Assembly (NCBI GenBank): GCA_025356925.1
Contig: JANXQE010000694.1
Coordinates: 1 to 6,140, forward strand
DNA length: 6,140 nt
Reading direction: 5' to 3'
Source: Limisphaerales bacterium
Lineage (GTDB): Bacteria; Verrucomicrobiota; Verrucomicrobiia; Limisphaerales; UBA8199
In this document: positions 1 to 6,140 of the stretch, one piece after another
Numbering within the stretch: the stretch's first letter is position 1
Layout of the letters: each line of letters begins with the position of its first letter
Made by a program: the position numbers and the translations under genes
Notes under the pieces: generated by a model
Seen by the model: only the letters and a program-made list of their open reading frames with translations
Database searches by the model: none
Told to the model about the DNA's origin: nothing

Positions 1-120
1 CCACTTTTGTGCGTGCTTCCTTGATTTGAGCTTCCAGGTGTCAGCCGGGTCGAAATCGGCCAGGCTAAAACCTTTGCCATTCTCAATTCGATACCGCTTC
101 GGCAGATCGCTCTTATTCAT
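1..120 (-). CDS. PPK2-family polyphosphate kinase, N-terminal fragment (cut by window edge)
   Basis: Only the first 40 codons are present; the gene continues past the left edge. The translation starts MNKSDLPKRYRIENGKGF and continues with SLADFDPADTWKL, then a Lys/Arg-rich segment ending HAQKW. A short basic lead, then a Phe-x-Leu segment, an Asp-Pro-x-Asp-Thr motif and a lysine-rich helix resemble the N-terminus of PPK2-type polyphosphate:nucleotide phosphotransferases, which move phosphate from polyphosphate to nucleoside mono- or diphosphates in the cytoplasm. The Walker A and B motifs that would prove this lie outside the window, so the family call rests on N-terminal resemblance alone. 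The ATG overlaps the thrC stop codon (ATGA), and an AAGGA ribosome site lies 6 bases before it inside the end of thrC. Translation is therefore probably coupled to thrC. Confidence 0.6.
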   Translation of the reverse strand, partial: MNKSDLPKRYRIENGKGFSLADFDPADTWKLKSRKHAQKW

Positions 121-1460
121 AGGAGGTCCTTACGAGATTGAAGCGCTGTTTGGAGCGCCTCTTTCACTGCATCCAAACGGGCTGGCAATTCGATTGGCTG
201 GTTGGCGTATTGGCAGGGAAATTCGAGCTCCTTTTGATGGTACTTCACCTTCATTTCGACGAACTTCAACCCGTGCGCGGTGGAGATCACGACGACCCGC
301 TCAGCCTTGTCTATTTTTCCGGCCTTGAGCAACTTGAGCAGAACTGCGAGCGCGACCCCGGTGTGCGGACAGTTGAACATGCCGGTCCGATCTCCCATGG
401 CGGCGGCGTCGGCCAACTCTTCCTCAGAAGCCTGCTCGACGATTCCCTTGAACTGCTTCAGCGTGCGGACCGCTTTTTCGAAGCTGACGGGATTGCCGAT
501 TTGGATGGCGCTGGCGAGGGTCTTTTGGGCCTGAATCGGCTCGAACACTTCGAAGTTACGCTGGTACGACCGGTAGAGAGGATTGGCCCTTTCGGCTTGG
601 GCGACGACGATGCGGGGCAGCTTCGCGATTAACCCGAGGTCTTTGAGCATGAGCAACCCTTTACCCAGGGCCGAGACATTGCCTAAGTTCCCTCCGGGAA
701 TGATAATCACATCGGGAGCCTCCCAGTCGAACTGCTGGACAATCTCGATCCCAACAGTCTTTTGGCCTTCAACGCGCAGCGAGTTCATCGAGTTACCCAG
801 GTACAGCGTCGGGTCTTTGGTAATCTCCTGAACCAGCTTCATGCATCCATCGAAATCGGTGTCGAGGTACAATACCAGGGCGCCATTGGCGATCGGCTGG
901 ACCAGTTGGGCGATGGAGATTTTGCCTCGCGGCAGGAGCACGACCGACTGAATGCCCGCGGCCGCGCAGTAGGTTGCCAGGGCCGCGGAAGTGTCTCCGG
1001 TGGAGGCGCAAGCGACCGCCTTGATGGGGACCCCTTCGGAGATCATCTGCTTGACCTGCGACACGAGCACAGTCATGCCCAGGTCCTTGAAAGAACCGCT
1101 GTGGGTGTTGCCGCAGAGCTTGATCCACAGATCGTTCAGTCCGATGAGTTTGCCGAAACGCTCCGCCCAAAACAGGTTCGTCCCTCCTTCGTAAAGCGAG
1201 ACCACGTTGGCATTATCGATTTGGGGCAGGATCCATTCCTTCTTACCCCACACCCCCGAGGCATAGGGCCATTCGTTGCCTTTGTACCTGTCCTCGAACC
1301 GCTTCATCCACGCCGCCGCACTGCGCCGCGAGAGCGCTTCGAGATCATGCTGCACCTCGAGCAGAGAGTGGCACTGGGTACAATGATAGACTATCGAGTT
1401 GAGCGAGTAGGTGGCACCGCACTGCGGGTTGATGCATTGAAACCAGGCGCGGTAAGGCAT
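117..1460 (-). CDS. thrC: Threonine synthase
   Basis: This PLP enzyme (447 residues) converts O-phospho-L-homoserine and water to L-threonine and phosphate, the last step of threonine biosynthesis, in the cytoplasm. The N-terminus carries a probable zinc-ribbon with Cys9, Cys14, Cys27 and Cys30. The PLP-binding lysine is Lys125 in SGSFKD. The ASTGDTSAA segment (152-160) and the phosphate-cradling GGNLGN (256-261) follow, and STAHGLKF (393-400) closes the fold type II domain. Length and the N-terminal cysteine module match the longer threonine synthases with a ribbon. ATG at 1460 is chosen because it places the ribbon at the very N-terminus; no clear Shine-Dalgarno sequence precedes it. It begins 31 bases after metXW, so cotranscription is likely, and it overlaps the next start by 4 bases. 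Other fold type II enzymes, such as cysteate synthase, are less likely given the neighbour. Confidence 0.93.
   Translation of the reverse strand: MPYRAWFQCINPQCGATYSLNSIVYHCTQCHSLLEVQHDLEALSRRSAAAWMKRFEDRYKGNEWPYASGVWGKKEWILPQIDNANVVSLYEGGTNLFWAERFGKLIGLNDLWIKLCGNTHSGSFKDLGMTVLVSQVKQMISEGVPIKAVACASTGDTSAALATYCAAAGIQSVVLLPRGKISIAQLVQPIANGALVLYLDTDFDGCMKLVQEITKDPTLYLGNSMNSLRVEGQKTVGIEIVQQFDWEAPDVIIIPGGNLGNVSALGKGLLMLKDLGLIAKLPRIVVAQAERANPLYRSYQRNFEVFEPIQAQKTLASAIQIGNPVSFEKAVRTLKQFKGIVEQASEEELADAAAMGDRTGMFNCPHTGVALAVLLKLLKAGKIDKAERVVVISTAHGLKFVEMKVKYHQKELEFPCQYANQPIELPARLDAVKEALQTALQSRKDLL
127..131 (-). promoter_or_regulatory. Ribosome binding site of the PPK2-like gene, inside thrC
   Basis: On the minus strand AAGGA stands 6 bases before the ATG at 120-118, within the last codons of thrC (Lys-Asp). 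Spacing and sequence fit a Shine-Dalgarno site. Together with the ATGA overlap it supports the chosen start and translational coupling. Confidence 0.6.
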
Positions 1461-1491
1461 GTCTAAGGTATGACGTTGATGGTTAATGACT

Positions 1492-3438
1492 TCAACTCCT
1501 CGTCGCTGGTTGGTTCTGGCTAATCACAAAGATTGCCATGTCGGCGTCGAGATTTGCCTCCTCGAAGATCTCGGCGTGCTTCTCGGTGTCCAGGGCGATC
1601 CGGCGATCAACGCGCAGGCTTTTCGAGAGGCAGAAATCCTCAAAATCAGCAATGGTAAAGAAGCGGATGTTGGGAGTGTTGTACCACTCATACCGAAGAA
1701 CGCCGCCGGATTTCGGCGCCCGGCCATCGTCGGCCAGCATACGTCGCAGCGGACGGTAGCCGAAATTGGGAATGCTGACAATGCAGCGACGGCCGACCCG
1801 GAGCATTTCCAGGAGCACGCCTTCGACGTCGAAAACGGCCTGCAACGTTTGCGAGAGGATGACGTAATCGAATTCTTGTGTGCCAAAGGCGCCGAGGCCC
1901 TTGTTGAGGTCCTCCTGGATCACGTCCAATCCACGGCTCACGCAATTAAGAATCTTGCGTTCGTCCAACTCGACGCCGACCAGGCGCCGGTGATTGCCCT
2001 GCCGAAGCCGCGCGAGCAATGTCCCTGAGCCACAGCCGAGATCCAGCACGCTGGCTTCGGGAGGAATGAGTTCTACGATCCGGTCGTAATCCAGCCGGTG
2101 CTGGTGAAAGATGCTGGTCGGGCCAGGGTGTTCCTCCGCAAAGCCGGCAGATGCGGGTTGCACGATCCCGGGGGCTGCGGGGACCGGCTGGAGGCTGTTA
2201 GCGGAAGGGGGCGCTTCGAAGGGCGTGGTAGAATGCGACGCCGCCGCCTCGCCGGCGTGCGCTCCCGCAGCAGGCACCTGACCAGCCGGCAGGTTCACGA
2301 GGAATGCGCGAATCATTTCGCCATAAATGTCCAGCTCATCGGGCAGCAAGAAGGCGTCGTGACCGCCAGCGCTCTGGACATTGCAGTAAGTGACCGGGGC
2401 GTTGTTTGCCACCAGGGCGTTCACGAGGTCACGCGATTGGTCCGGCGGGAAGAGCCAATCGCTGGTAAAGCTGATCACCAGCCACCGAGCGCGGGCAGGA
2501 CGGAAAGCCGCACTCAAGACCTCGGGCGTACCGCCCAAATCAAACAGGTCCATCGCCAGGGACAAGGTGACATAACTGTTGGCGTCGAAGCGCTCCACGA
2601 ACTTGGCCCCTTGATAGCCCAGGTAAGTACCCACGGAGAATTTCTTCTCGAATTCGATGGCGACATCTCGCGGATGGAGCCGGTCGGCTTCGAACTTTTC
2701 TTGCATCGATTCCGGCGACAAATAGGTGATGTGTCCGATCATACGGGCCAAGGCCAGCCCGACATCCGGGCCGTGCGGCTGGTCATAATACTGGCCGCCA
2801 TGGAAATGCGGATCGTGAAGGATGGCGTTGCGGCCGACGACATCAAACGCGATTGCCTGGCTGGTGAGCCTGGGTGAGGTCGCCAGCGCGATTACCCCTC
2901 GCACACTCCCTGGATGGCGCGTCGCCCAGGTCAGCGCCTGGTGGCCGCCCAGCGAACCCCCGGCCACCGCGAGCAATTGCGAAATGCCTAGCTGCGACAG
3001 AAGCCGGCGCTGAACCGCAACCATGTCGCCAATCGTAACCGTAGGAAAATCACGACCATACGGCTTGCCGGTCTCTGGATTCTCACTGCAAGGTCCCGTG
3101 GTCCCGCGGCAGCCGCCCAATAGATTGGGGCAGATGACAAAAAATCGATCGGTATTGATCGCTTTCCCCGGGCCCACAACCACGTCCCACCAACCGGGGT
3201 CATCCGCCGCATCGTGCTTCGCGACGTGGGAGTCCCCGCTAATGGCATGGCAAACCAGGATCACATTATCCCGCGCGGCGCTGAGTCGCCCGTAGGTTTC
3301 GTAAGCAACCGTGACACGCGGGAGCGTTCCGCCCTTTTCCAATGCCAGCGGCTCCGCCAGTTGCAGGGACTGAACGTAGCGCAGCGGCTTGGCGCTGCGC
3401 ACCGCGTCACTACTCTCGAAAATAGTCGAGCTCACCAC
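1492..3438 (-). CDS. metXW: MetX-MetW fusion: homoserine O-acyltransferase joined to a MetW methyltransferase-like domain
   Basis: The protein has 648 residues and two domains. Residues about 20-382 are an alpha/beta-hydrolase of the MetX family, which acylates L-homoserine in the first committed step to methionine. It shows HAISGDSH (64-71), the nucleophile elbow GGSLGG with Ser162, Asp327 in TSDWLFPP and His360 in GGHDAF, a complete Ser-Asp-His triad. Residues about 384-440 are an Ala/Pro-rich linker. Residues about 441-640 match MetW: SAM motif I VLDLGCGSG (464-472), GVELDE (488-493), SQTLQAVFD (529-537), SIPNFG (555-560) and WYNTPNI (585-591). Separate MetX and MetW proteins are about 370 and 200 residues, so the sum fits a fusion. 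No in-frame ATG lies between Met375 and Met544. The start is GTG at 3438; GTG codons at residues 2 and 13 are alternatives, and an in-frame TAG 12 bases upstream excludes a longer form. The acyl donor (acetyl- or succinyl-CoA) cannot be decided by eye. Cotranscription with thrC is likely. Confidence 0.93.
   Translation of the reverse strand: MVSSTIFESSDAVRSAKPLRYVQSLQLAEPLALEKGGTLPRVTVAYETYGRLSAARDNVILVCHAISGDSHVAKHDAADDPGWWDVVVGPGKAINTDRFFVICPNLLGGCRGTTGPCSENPETGKPYGRDFPTVTIGDMVAVQRRLLSQLGISQLLAVAGGSLGGHQALTWATRHPGSVRGVIALATSPRLTSQAIAFDVVGRNAILHDPHFHGGQYYDQPHGPDVGLALARMIGHITYLSPESMQEKFEADRLHPRDVAIEFEKKFSVGTYLGYQGAKFVERFDANSYVTLSLAMDLFDLGGTPEVLSAAFRPARARWLVISFTSDWLFPPDQSRDLVNALVANNAPVTYCNVQSAGGHDAFLLPDELDIYGEMIRAFLVNLPAGQVPAAGAHAGEAAASHSTTPFEAPPSANSLQPVPAAPGIVQPASAGFAEEHPGPTSIFHQHRLDYDRIVELIPPEASVLDLGCGSGTLLARLRQGNHRRLVGVELDERKILNCVSRGLDVIQEDLNKGLGAFGTQEFDYVILSQTLQAVFDVEGVLLEMLRVGRRCIVSIPNFGYRPLRRMLADDGRAPKSGGVLRYEWYNTPNIRFFTIADFEDFCLSKSLRVDRRIALDTEKHAEIFEEANLDADMAIFVISQNQPATRS
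2119..2289 (-). other. Ala/Pro-rich interdomain linker of the MetX-MetW fusion
   Basis: Residues about 384-440 are rich in Ala, Pro, Gly and Ser, with no hydrophobic core pattern. They lie between the end of the MetX hydrolase domain (IRAFLVNL) and the first MetW helix (YDRIVELIPP). The reading frame is open throughout, without stop or ATG, as expected for a flexible tether between two folded domains rather than two genes joined by a sequencing error. Confidence 0.75.
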
Positions 3439-3582
3439 AGACTGGTTCTTCTACGCGCTCGAGTGGCACAAGGCGAGCATAATTAGCGGCTTGATCTTTG
3501 CGAGCCGGGACCGGGTCGAAGGCCCGAAAACCGAAAGCCCAAGCCCGCCTGAAGGTCGAAACCAAAGCCGGTTCGCATGGCT
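3439..3582 (-). promoter_or_regulatory. 144-base gap between purB and metXW, possible leader or internal promoter region
   Basis: This gap is longer than needed for simple cotranscription. It holds two small inverted repeats, 3557-3575 (CGAACC pairing with GGTT and CG around one bulged T) and 3512-3526 (CGGG pairing with CCCG), plus the 9-codon ORF. I looked for a run of T after either hairpin and found none, so neither is an intrinsic terminator. I could not match a SAM riboswitch class, nor find a convincing -35/-10 pair. Confidence 0.25.
3451..3480 (-). other. Possible 9-codon upstream ORF in the metXW leader
   Basis: An ATG at 3480 opens MLALCHSSA followed by TAG at 3453-3451, in the same frame as metXW and ending 12 bases before its GTG start. 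No Shine-Dalgarno sequence precedes it. It could be a leader peptide that couples translation into metXW, or a chance ORF. It has no run of Met or Thr codons that would suggest classical attenuation. Confidence 0.2.
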
Positions 3583-4896
3583 TCAGAGCCCAACCTTTTT
3601 GAACCGGGTCTTCACTTCCTTGAAATGGAAATCCAACGAACAGAGGGCCCTTAACTCGCCATTCTTGAAGTGCTGGGCGACCTCGGAGTCGCGTTCGAGC
3701 TGCTCGACAAAATCAGCATCATCGCGGCCGGCATGCTTCACCTCCCAGGTCGTCATCGCGTTGCGCTGAACAAGATCGTAGGCCTGCTCGCGGGATAGCC
3801 CTTTCTTGATCAGCGCCAGCAGGACAGTTTGTGAATTCCACATGCCCAGCGAGAGCTTGAGGTTGCGCTTCATGTTCTCGGGATAGACCACCAAACCCTC
3901 GACCAACTCGGTCAAGGTGACCAGCATGTAGTCCAGCAAAGTGCAGGAATCCGGAAAGATGATGCGTTCGACGGAGCTATGGCTGATGTCACGCTCATGC
4001 CACAAAGCCACGTTTTCCAACGCGGCGATCGCGTTGCCCCGCAAAACCCGGGCGAGCCCGCTCAGGCGTTCGCCCGTGATCGGATTGCGCTTGTGCGGCA
4101 TGGCGCTCGAACCTTTCTGGCCTTTTGCGAAGAATTCTTCGACCTCCAGCACTTCAGTGCGTTGCAGATGCCGGAATTCGGTCGCCCAGCGCTCAATGCT
4201 CGCCGCAACCAGCGCCAGGGTGCTGATGAATTCCGCGTGGAGGTCGCGGGGAACAACCTGGGTGGCAATGGGCGCCGGGCGCAAGCCCAGGTGTCGGCAG
4301 ACCGCCGTCTCAATTTTTGGCGCCAGATGAGCGCTCGTGCCCACCGCACCGGACAGCTTGCCTACCGCTACGGTTTCCCTGGCTGCTTCCAACCGCTGTT
4401 GTGCCCGTCCGAATTCATCATACATCAGCGCCAGCTTGAGCCCAAAAGTCGTGGGTTCGGCATGGATGCCGTGGCTCCGCCCGATCATCGGGGTAAACTG
4501 GTGTTTTCTCGCCTTGGCGGCGATTACCTTGCGCAACACTTTCACATCCTCGATCAAGATCTCCGCCGATTGGACCATCTGAACAGCAAACGCGGTGTCA
4601 ATGATGTCGCTGCTCGTGAGGCCAAAGTGGAGCCAGCGACTGGCCGGTTCGCCGATATTCTCAGCGACGTTGGTGGTGAATGCGATTACGTCGTGGTTCA
4701 GCGTACGTTCCAATTCCTTGCATCGTTCCAGGCTGAACGCAGCCCGGGCTTTCATTTGGGCAAAGTCCTTCTTAGGTACCAGGCCCGTCGCACAAAGTGC
4801 TTCGCTCACGAGCAATTCGATCTGAAGCCAGATCTCGAGCTTGCGTTGCTCCGTCCAGATCGACCGCATTTCGGGCCGAGAATACCGTTGAATCAT
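3583..4896 (-). CDS. purB: Adenylosuccinate lyase
   Basis: This cytoplasmic enzyme acts twice in purine synthesis. It releases fumarate from SAICAR to give AICAR and from adenylosuccinate to give AMP. The 437-residue protein, close to the usual 430 or so for the short bacterial class, has the superfamily signature GSSAMPHKRNP (262-272) with the flexible-loop catalytic Ser263. It also shows His68 in LNHDV, His142 in RSHGIHAEP (140-148), TSSDIIDTA (94-102) and the N-terminal YSRPEM (5-10) typical of PurB. These separate it from fumarase and argininosuccinate lyase. The ATG at 4896 gives the expected N-terminus, but no Shine-Dalgarno sequence is visible and a 6-bp inverted repeat ends 2 bases before the ATG. 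It lies 119 bases after the rhomboid gene in the same direction, with no clear terminator between. Confidence 0.96.
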   Translation of the reverse strand: MIQRYSRPEMRSIWTEQRKLEIWLQIELLVSEALCATGLVPKKDFAQMKARAAFSLERCKELERTLNHDVIAFTTNVAENIGEPASRWLHFGLTSSDIIDTAFAVQMVQSAEILIEDVKVLRKVIAAKARKHQFTPMIGRSHGIHAEPTTFGLKLALMYDEFGRAQQRLEAARETVAVGKLSGAVGTSAHLAPKIETAVCRHLGLRPAPIATQVVPRDLHAEFISTLALVAASIERWATEFRHLQRTEVLEVEEFFAKGQKGSSAMPHKRNPITGERLSGLARVLRGNAIAALENVALWHERDISHSSVERIIFPDSCTLLDYMLVTLTELVEGLVVYPENMKRNLKLSLGMWNSQTVLLALIKKGLSREQAYDLVQRNAMTTWEVKHAGRDDADFVEQLERDSEVAQHFKNGELRALCSLDFHFKEVKTRFKKVGL

Positions 4897-4898
4897 GA

Positions 4899-4917
4899 GC
4901 GCACTTTAAGGGTGCGC
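4899..4917 (-). repeat. Perfect 6-bp inverted repeat just before the purB start
   Basis: On the minus strand GCGCAC, a 7-base loop CCTTAAA, then GTGCGC stands 2 bases before the purB ATG. As RNA it would form a GC-rich hairpin occupying the place of a ribosome binding site. It may control initiation, or as DNA be an operator; both are inference. Confidence 0.45.
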
Positions 4918-5015
4918 AGTGACTGTGTCGAGCCGGTTGCATGGGCGAATCCTCGCAAGAGCCTCTCTCGGGAAAATCGCCTCAGAAAATCGAAAACTGA
5001 GCACCTCGGATGCGC

Positions 5016-5933
5016 TTAGCGCTTGCCGATGCGTTCGCGAGCTGCCTCGAGGACGCGCCGCTCCTGCTCAGTCAGGCTCTGAATTCCATGTGCCGAAATC
5101 TTGTCCAGAATCGGATCCACCTTCCGGCTCAAAAACTCATCCGCCGGCAGCTCGCTTTCGGCCACCGTTTTGCCGCGGCCCCAGCGGGCGAAGTTGGTCG
5201 AACTGACTTTGACCAGACGGCGAGGGGTATTTCTTTGGCGGCGACGGAGATTCGGCCAGTGAATATTCCAGTGCATGGCATAACGGATAAAGAAAATGCC
5301 GACCAGCAGGCCGCCAAGGTGCGCCGCATTGGCCACGGCGCCAGTGCTGGCAGGAAACATTAATCCAAACAATGTGTACAGTCCCGAGAACAGAAGCAGG
5401 AACTTGGCCCGCAGGCTCACCGGGATAATGAAAAACACCAGCAAAGTCAGCGACCGCTCCGGAAAGAGCATGGCAAAGGCCGCCACCAATCCCAGCGCAC
5501 CCGCCGAGGCGCCAACGGTTGGACCGGAAAATGACAACGCCCAACTGGAACCAGGAAAGATCTCAGCCAGACCGCCAGCAAAGGCTTGGAACAGGCCACC
5601 GATGATGCCGCTGGCAAAATACAGGACCAGAAAGCGTTTGTTGCCCAAGGTGATCTCAACTTCACGGCCAAAAGCGTAGATGGCCCAACAGTTGAAGATC
5701 AGGTGCAAGAGCCCCGCGTGCATGAACTGAAAGGTGACCAACTGCCAGAGATAACCGTGCCTGAGGCCGGCCCAACTCAACGCCAGGTAGTCACCAGAAG
5801 AAAAATGGGGGGGATAGCCGGAGCGCGCGCATTCGAAGACAAACGCCACAACATTGGCGACCAGTACCAGGACCGTCGCCGATCGGCGGGAATCAAACGG
5901 CGACTCACGCATATAATATCGGTCTTCGATCAT
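5016..5933 (-). CDS. Rhomboid-family intramembrane serine protease with DUF6576-like C-terminal tail
   Basis: This inner-membrane protease (305 residues) cleaves transmembrane substrates within the bilayer. Residues 18-220 form about six or seven hydrophobic segments. The rhomboid HxxxN motif is His77 to Asn81 within MHAGLLHLIFNCWA (His72 also present). The nucleophile is Ser143 in GASAG (141-145), and the partner is His205 in NAAHLGG, so the Ser-His dyad is intact. After a basic loop (228-240) a soluble tail of about 40 residues carries DEFLSRKVDPILDKI and SLTEQERRVLE. This resembles the DUF6576 domain found after rhomboids in several phyla; its function is unknown to me. ATG at 5933 is preferred over Met8 because GGAGG lies 10 bases upstream. 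Substrates cannot be inferred. It heads the gene row, after a terminator that closes an unseen upstream gene. Confidence 0.92.
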   Translation of the reverse strand: MIEDRYYMRESPFDSRRSATVLVLVANVVAFVFECARSGYPPHFSSGDYLALSWAGLRHGYLWQLVTFQFMHAGLLHLIFNCWAIYAFGREVEITLGNKRFLVLYFASGIIGGLFQAFAGGLAEIFPGSSWALSFSGPTVGASAGALGLVAAFAMLFPERSLTLLVFFIIPVSLRAKFLLLFSGLYTLFGLMFPASTGAVANAAHLGGLLVGIFFIRYAMHWNIHWPNLRRRQRNTPRRLVKVSSTNFARWGRGKTVAESELPADEFLSRKVDPILDKISAHGIQSLTEQERRVLEAARERIGKR

Positions 5934-5943
5934 AAAACTCTGT

Positions 5944-5948
5944 CCTCC
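5944..5948 (-). promoter_or_regulatory. Ribosome binding site of the rhomboid gene
   Basis: GGAGG on the minus strand stands 10 bases before the ATG at 5933-5931. It is the strongest Shine-Dalgarno match in the window and favours this start over the in-frame ATG seven codons later. Confidence 0.6.
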
Positions 5949-6016
5949 AACCTAGACGCGGAGTGCTGAATTTTCAATTGAGCATTTGAGACAAGTGCAG
6001 AATTCGCGGTCCGAAC

Positions 6017-6064
6017 GCCTGAAGCCGAGTCGACCTCGGCGCTCTGGTCAAAGCCTTTTCAGGC
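6017..6064 (-). repeat. Nested inverted repeats in the rhomboid leader
   Basis: An outer pair, GCCTGAA (6017-6023) and TTCAGGC (6058-6064), encloses an inner pair, GCCGAG (6024-6029) and CTCGGC (6035-6040), with a TCGAC loop. The 17 bases 6041-6057 remain unpaired on one side. As RNA on the minus strand this could fold into a stacked stem between the upstream terminator and the rhomboid start; as DNA the inner palindrome could be an operator. No downstream T run follows, so it is not a terminator. Confidence 0.3.
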
Positions 6065-6085
6065 CGGATTCCCTCCCTTCCGGGC

Positions 6086-6119
6086 AAAAAAAACGCCGCG
6101 CTTTTGAAAAGCGAGGCGT
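6086..6119 (-). terminator. Intrinsic terminator of an upstream minus-strand gene
   Basis: Read on the minus strand, ACGCC, one mismatch, then CGCTTTT pairs with AAAAGCG, a mismatch and GGCGT, centred on 6106. The GC-rich base is followed directly by eight T (6093-6086). This is a typical rho-independent terminator for a gene entering from the right edge. It separates that gene from the rhomboid and suggests that a new promoter lies between about 5950 and 6085. Confidence 0.8.
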
Positions 6120-6140
6120 GTCCAATTAACACCAGCGTCA

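Noticed and set aside
121..632. Plus-strand AGGAGGT at 121-127 followed by a TTG-started frame at 138
   Set aside because: The SD-like string is the complement of the last thrC codons, and the frame is antisense to thrC with no domain signal; judged a coincidence.
762..1466. Open plus-strand frame of 234 codons opposite thrC
   Set aside because: It covers the conserved PLP region of thrC in antisense and has no family resemblance.
2098..2877. Open plus-strand frame of 259 codons opposite metXW
   Set aside because: It is antisense to the intact MetX domain and linker, with no recognisable motif; a shadow of codon bias.
3439..3582. SAM riboswitch before metXW
   Set aside because: I looked for conserved cores and found none I could match; the region is described only as an unexplained leader.
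4981..5001. CTCAG/CTGAG inverted repeat with A/T-rich loop after the rhomboid gene
   Set aside because: Only 5 bp with an 11-base loop and no T run after the stem; too weak for a terminator.
3979..5019. Open plus-strand frame of 346 codons opposite purB
   Set aside because: It lies antisense to a clear purB with all its motifs. The translation is rich in Arg, Gln and His without domain character, as expected of a mirrored GC-rich frame.
5912..5917. TATAAT on the plus strand inside the rhomboid gene start
   Set aside because: No -35 hexamer at 16-18 bases upstream and no plus-strand gene to serve.
5940..6060. Candidate minus-strand promoters (TTGACC, TTGTCT or TTGAAA as -35) for the rhomboid gene
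   Set aside because: At 17-base spacing the matching -10 positions read TCGGCT, ATTCAG and TAGGTT, all poor. A promoter is likely there, but I cannot place it.

Overview
This window holds five genes, all on the minus strand, packed head to tail. In transcription order (right to left) they are a rhomboid-family membrane protease, adenylosuccinate lyase (purB), a MetX-MetW fusion for methionine biosynthesis, threonine synthase (thrC), and the first 40 codons of a probable PPK2-family polyphosphate kinase that runs off the left edge. The sequence looks moderately GC-rich and chromosomal. I see no insertion sequence, phage gene, CRISPR array, tRNA or rRNA.

Host: the protein styles suggest a bacterium of the Verrucomicrobiota, perhaps a Pedosphaera/Limisphaerales relative. 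The hints are the rhomboid with a DUF6576-like tail, the PPK2 N-terminus and the fused MetX-MetW. This is inference from remembered family character, not a search, and I hold it at about even odds.

Layout from the right: a minus-strand intrinsic terminator (6086-6119) closes an unseen upstream gene. A leader of about 150 bases with nested inverted repeats follows, and then the rhomboid gene (5016-5933) with a GGAGG ribosome site. After 119 bases comes purB (3583-4896), whose start codon sits 2 bases downstream of a perfect 6-bp inverted repeat. After 144 bases, which include a possible 9-codon upstream ORF, comes metX-metW (1492-3438). Only 31 bases separate it from thrC (117-1460), and the thrC stop overlaps the ATG of the PPK2-like gene by 4 bases (ATGA). 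No terminator is visible between any of the five genes, so they may form one transcription unit; metXW-thrC-ppk2 is the tightest part.

How they work together: metXW and thrC stand on the two sides of the homoserine branch point. MetX acylates homoserine toward methionine, and ThrC converts O-phosphohomoserine to threonine. MetW has a SAM-dependent methyltransferase fold and is fused to MetX, so a SAM-responsive control of the branch is conceivable. purB supplies IMP and AMP synthesis. A PPK2 enzyme would phosphorylate nucleotides with polyphosphate. The rhomboid has no obvious metabolic link. The window is mainly ordinary core metabolism; the points of note are the MetX-MetW fusion and the unusual translation-initiation regions of purB, metXW and thrC.
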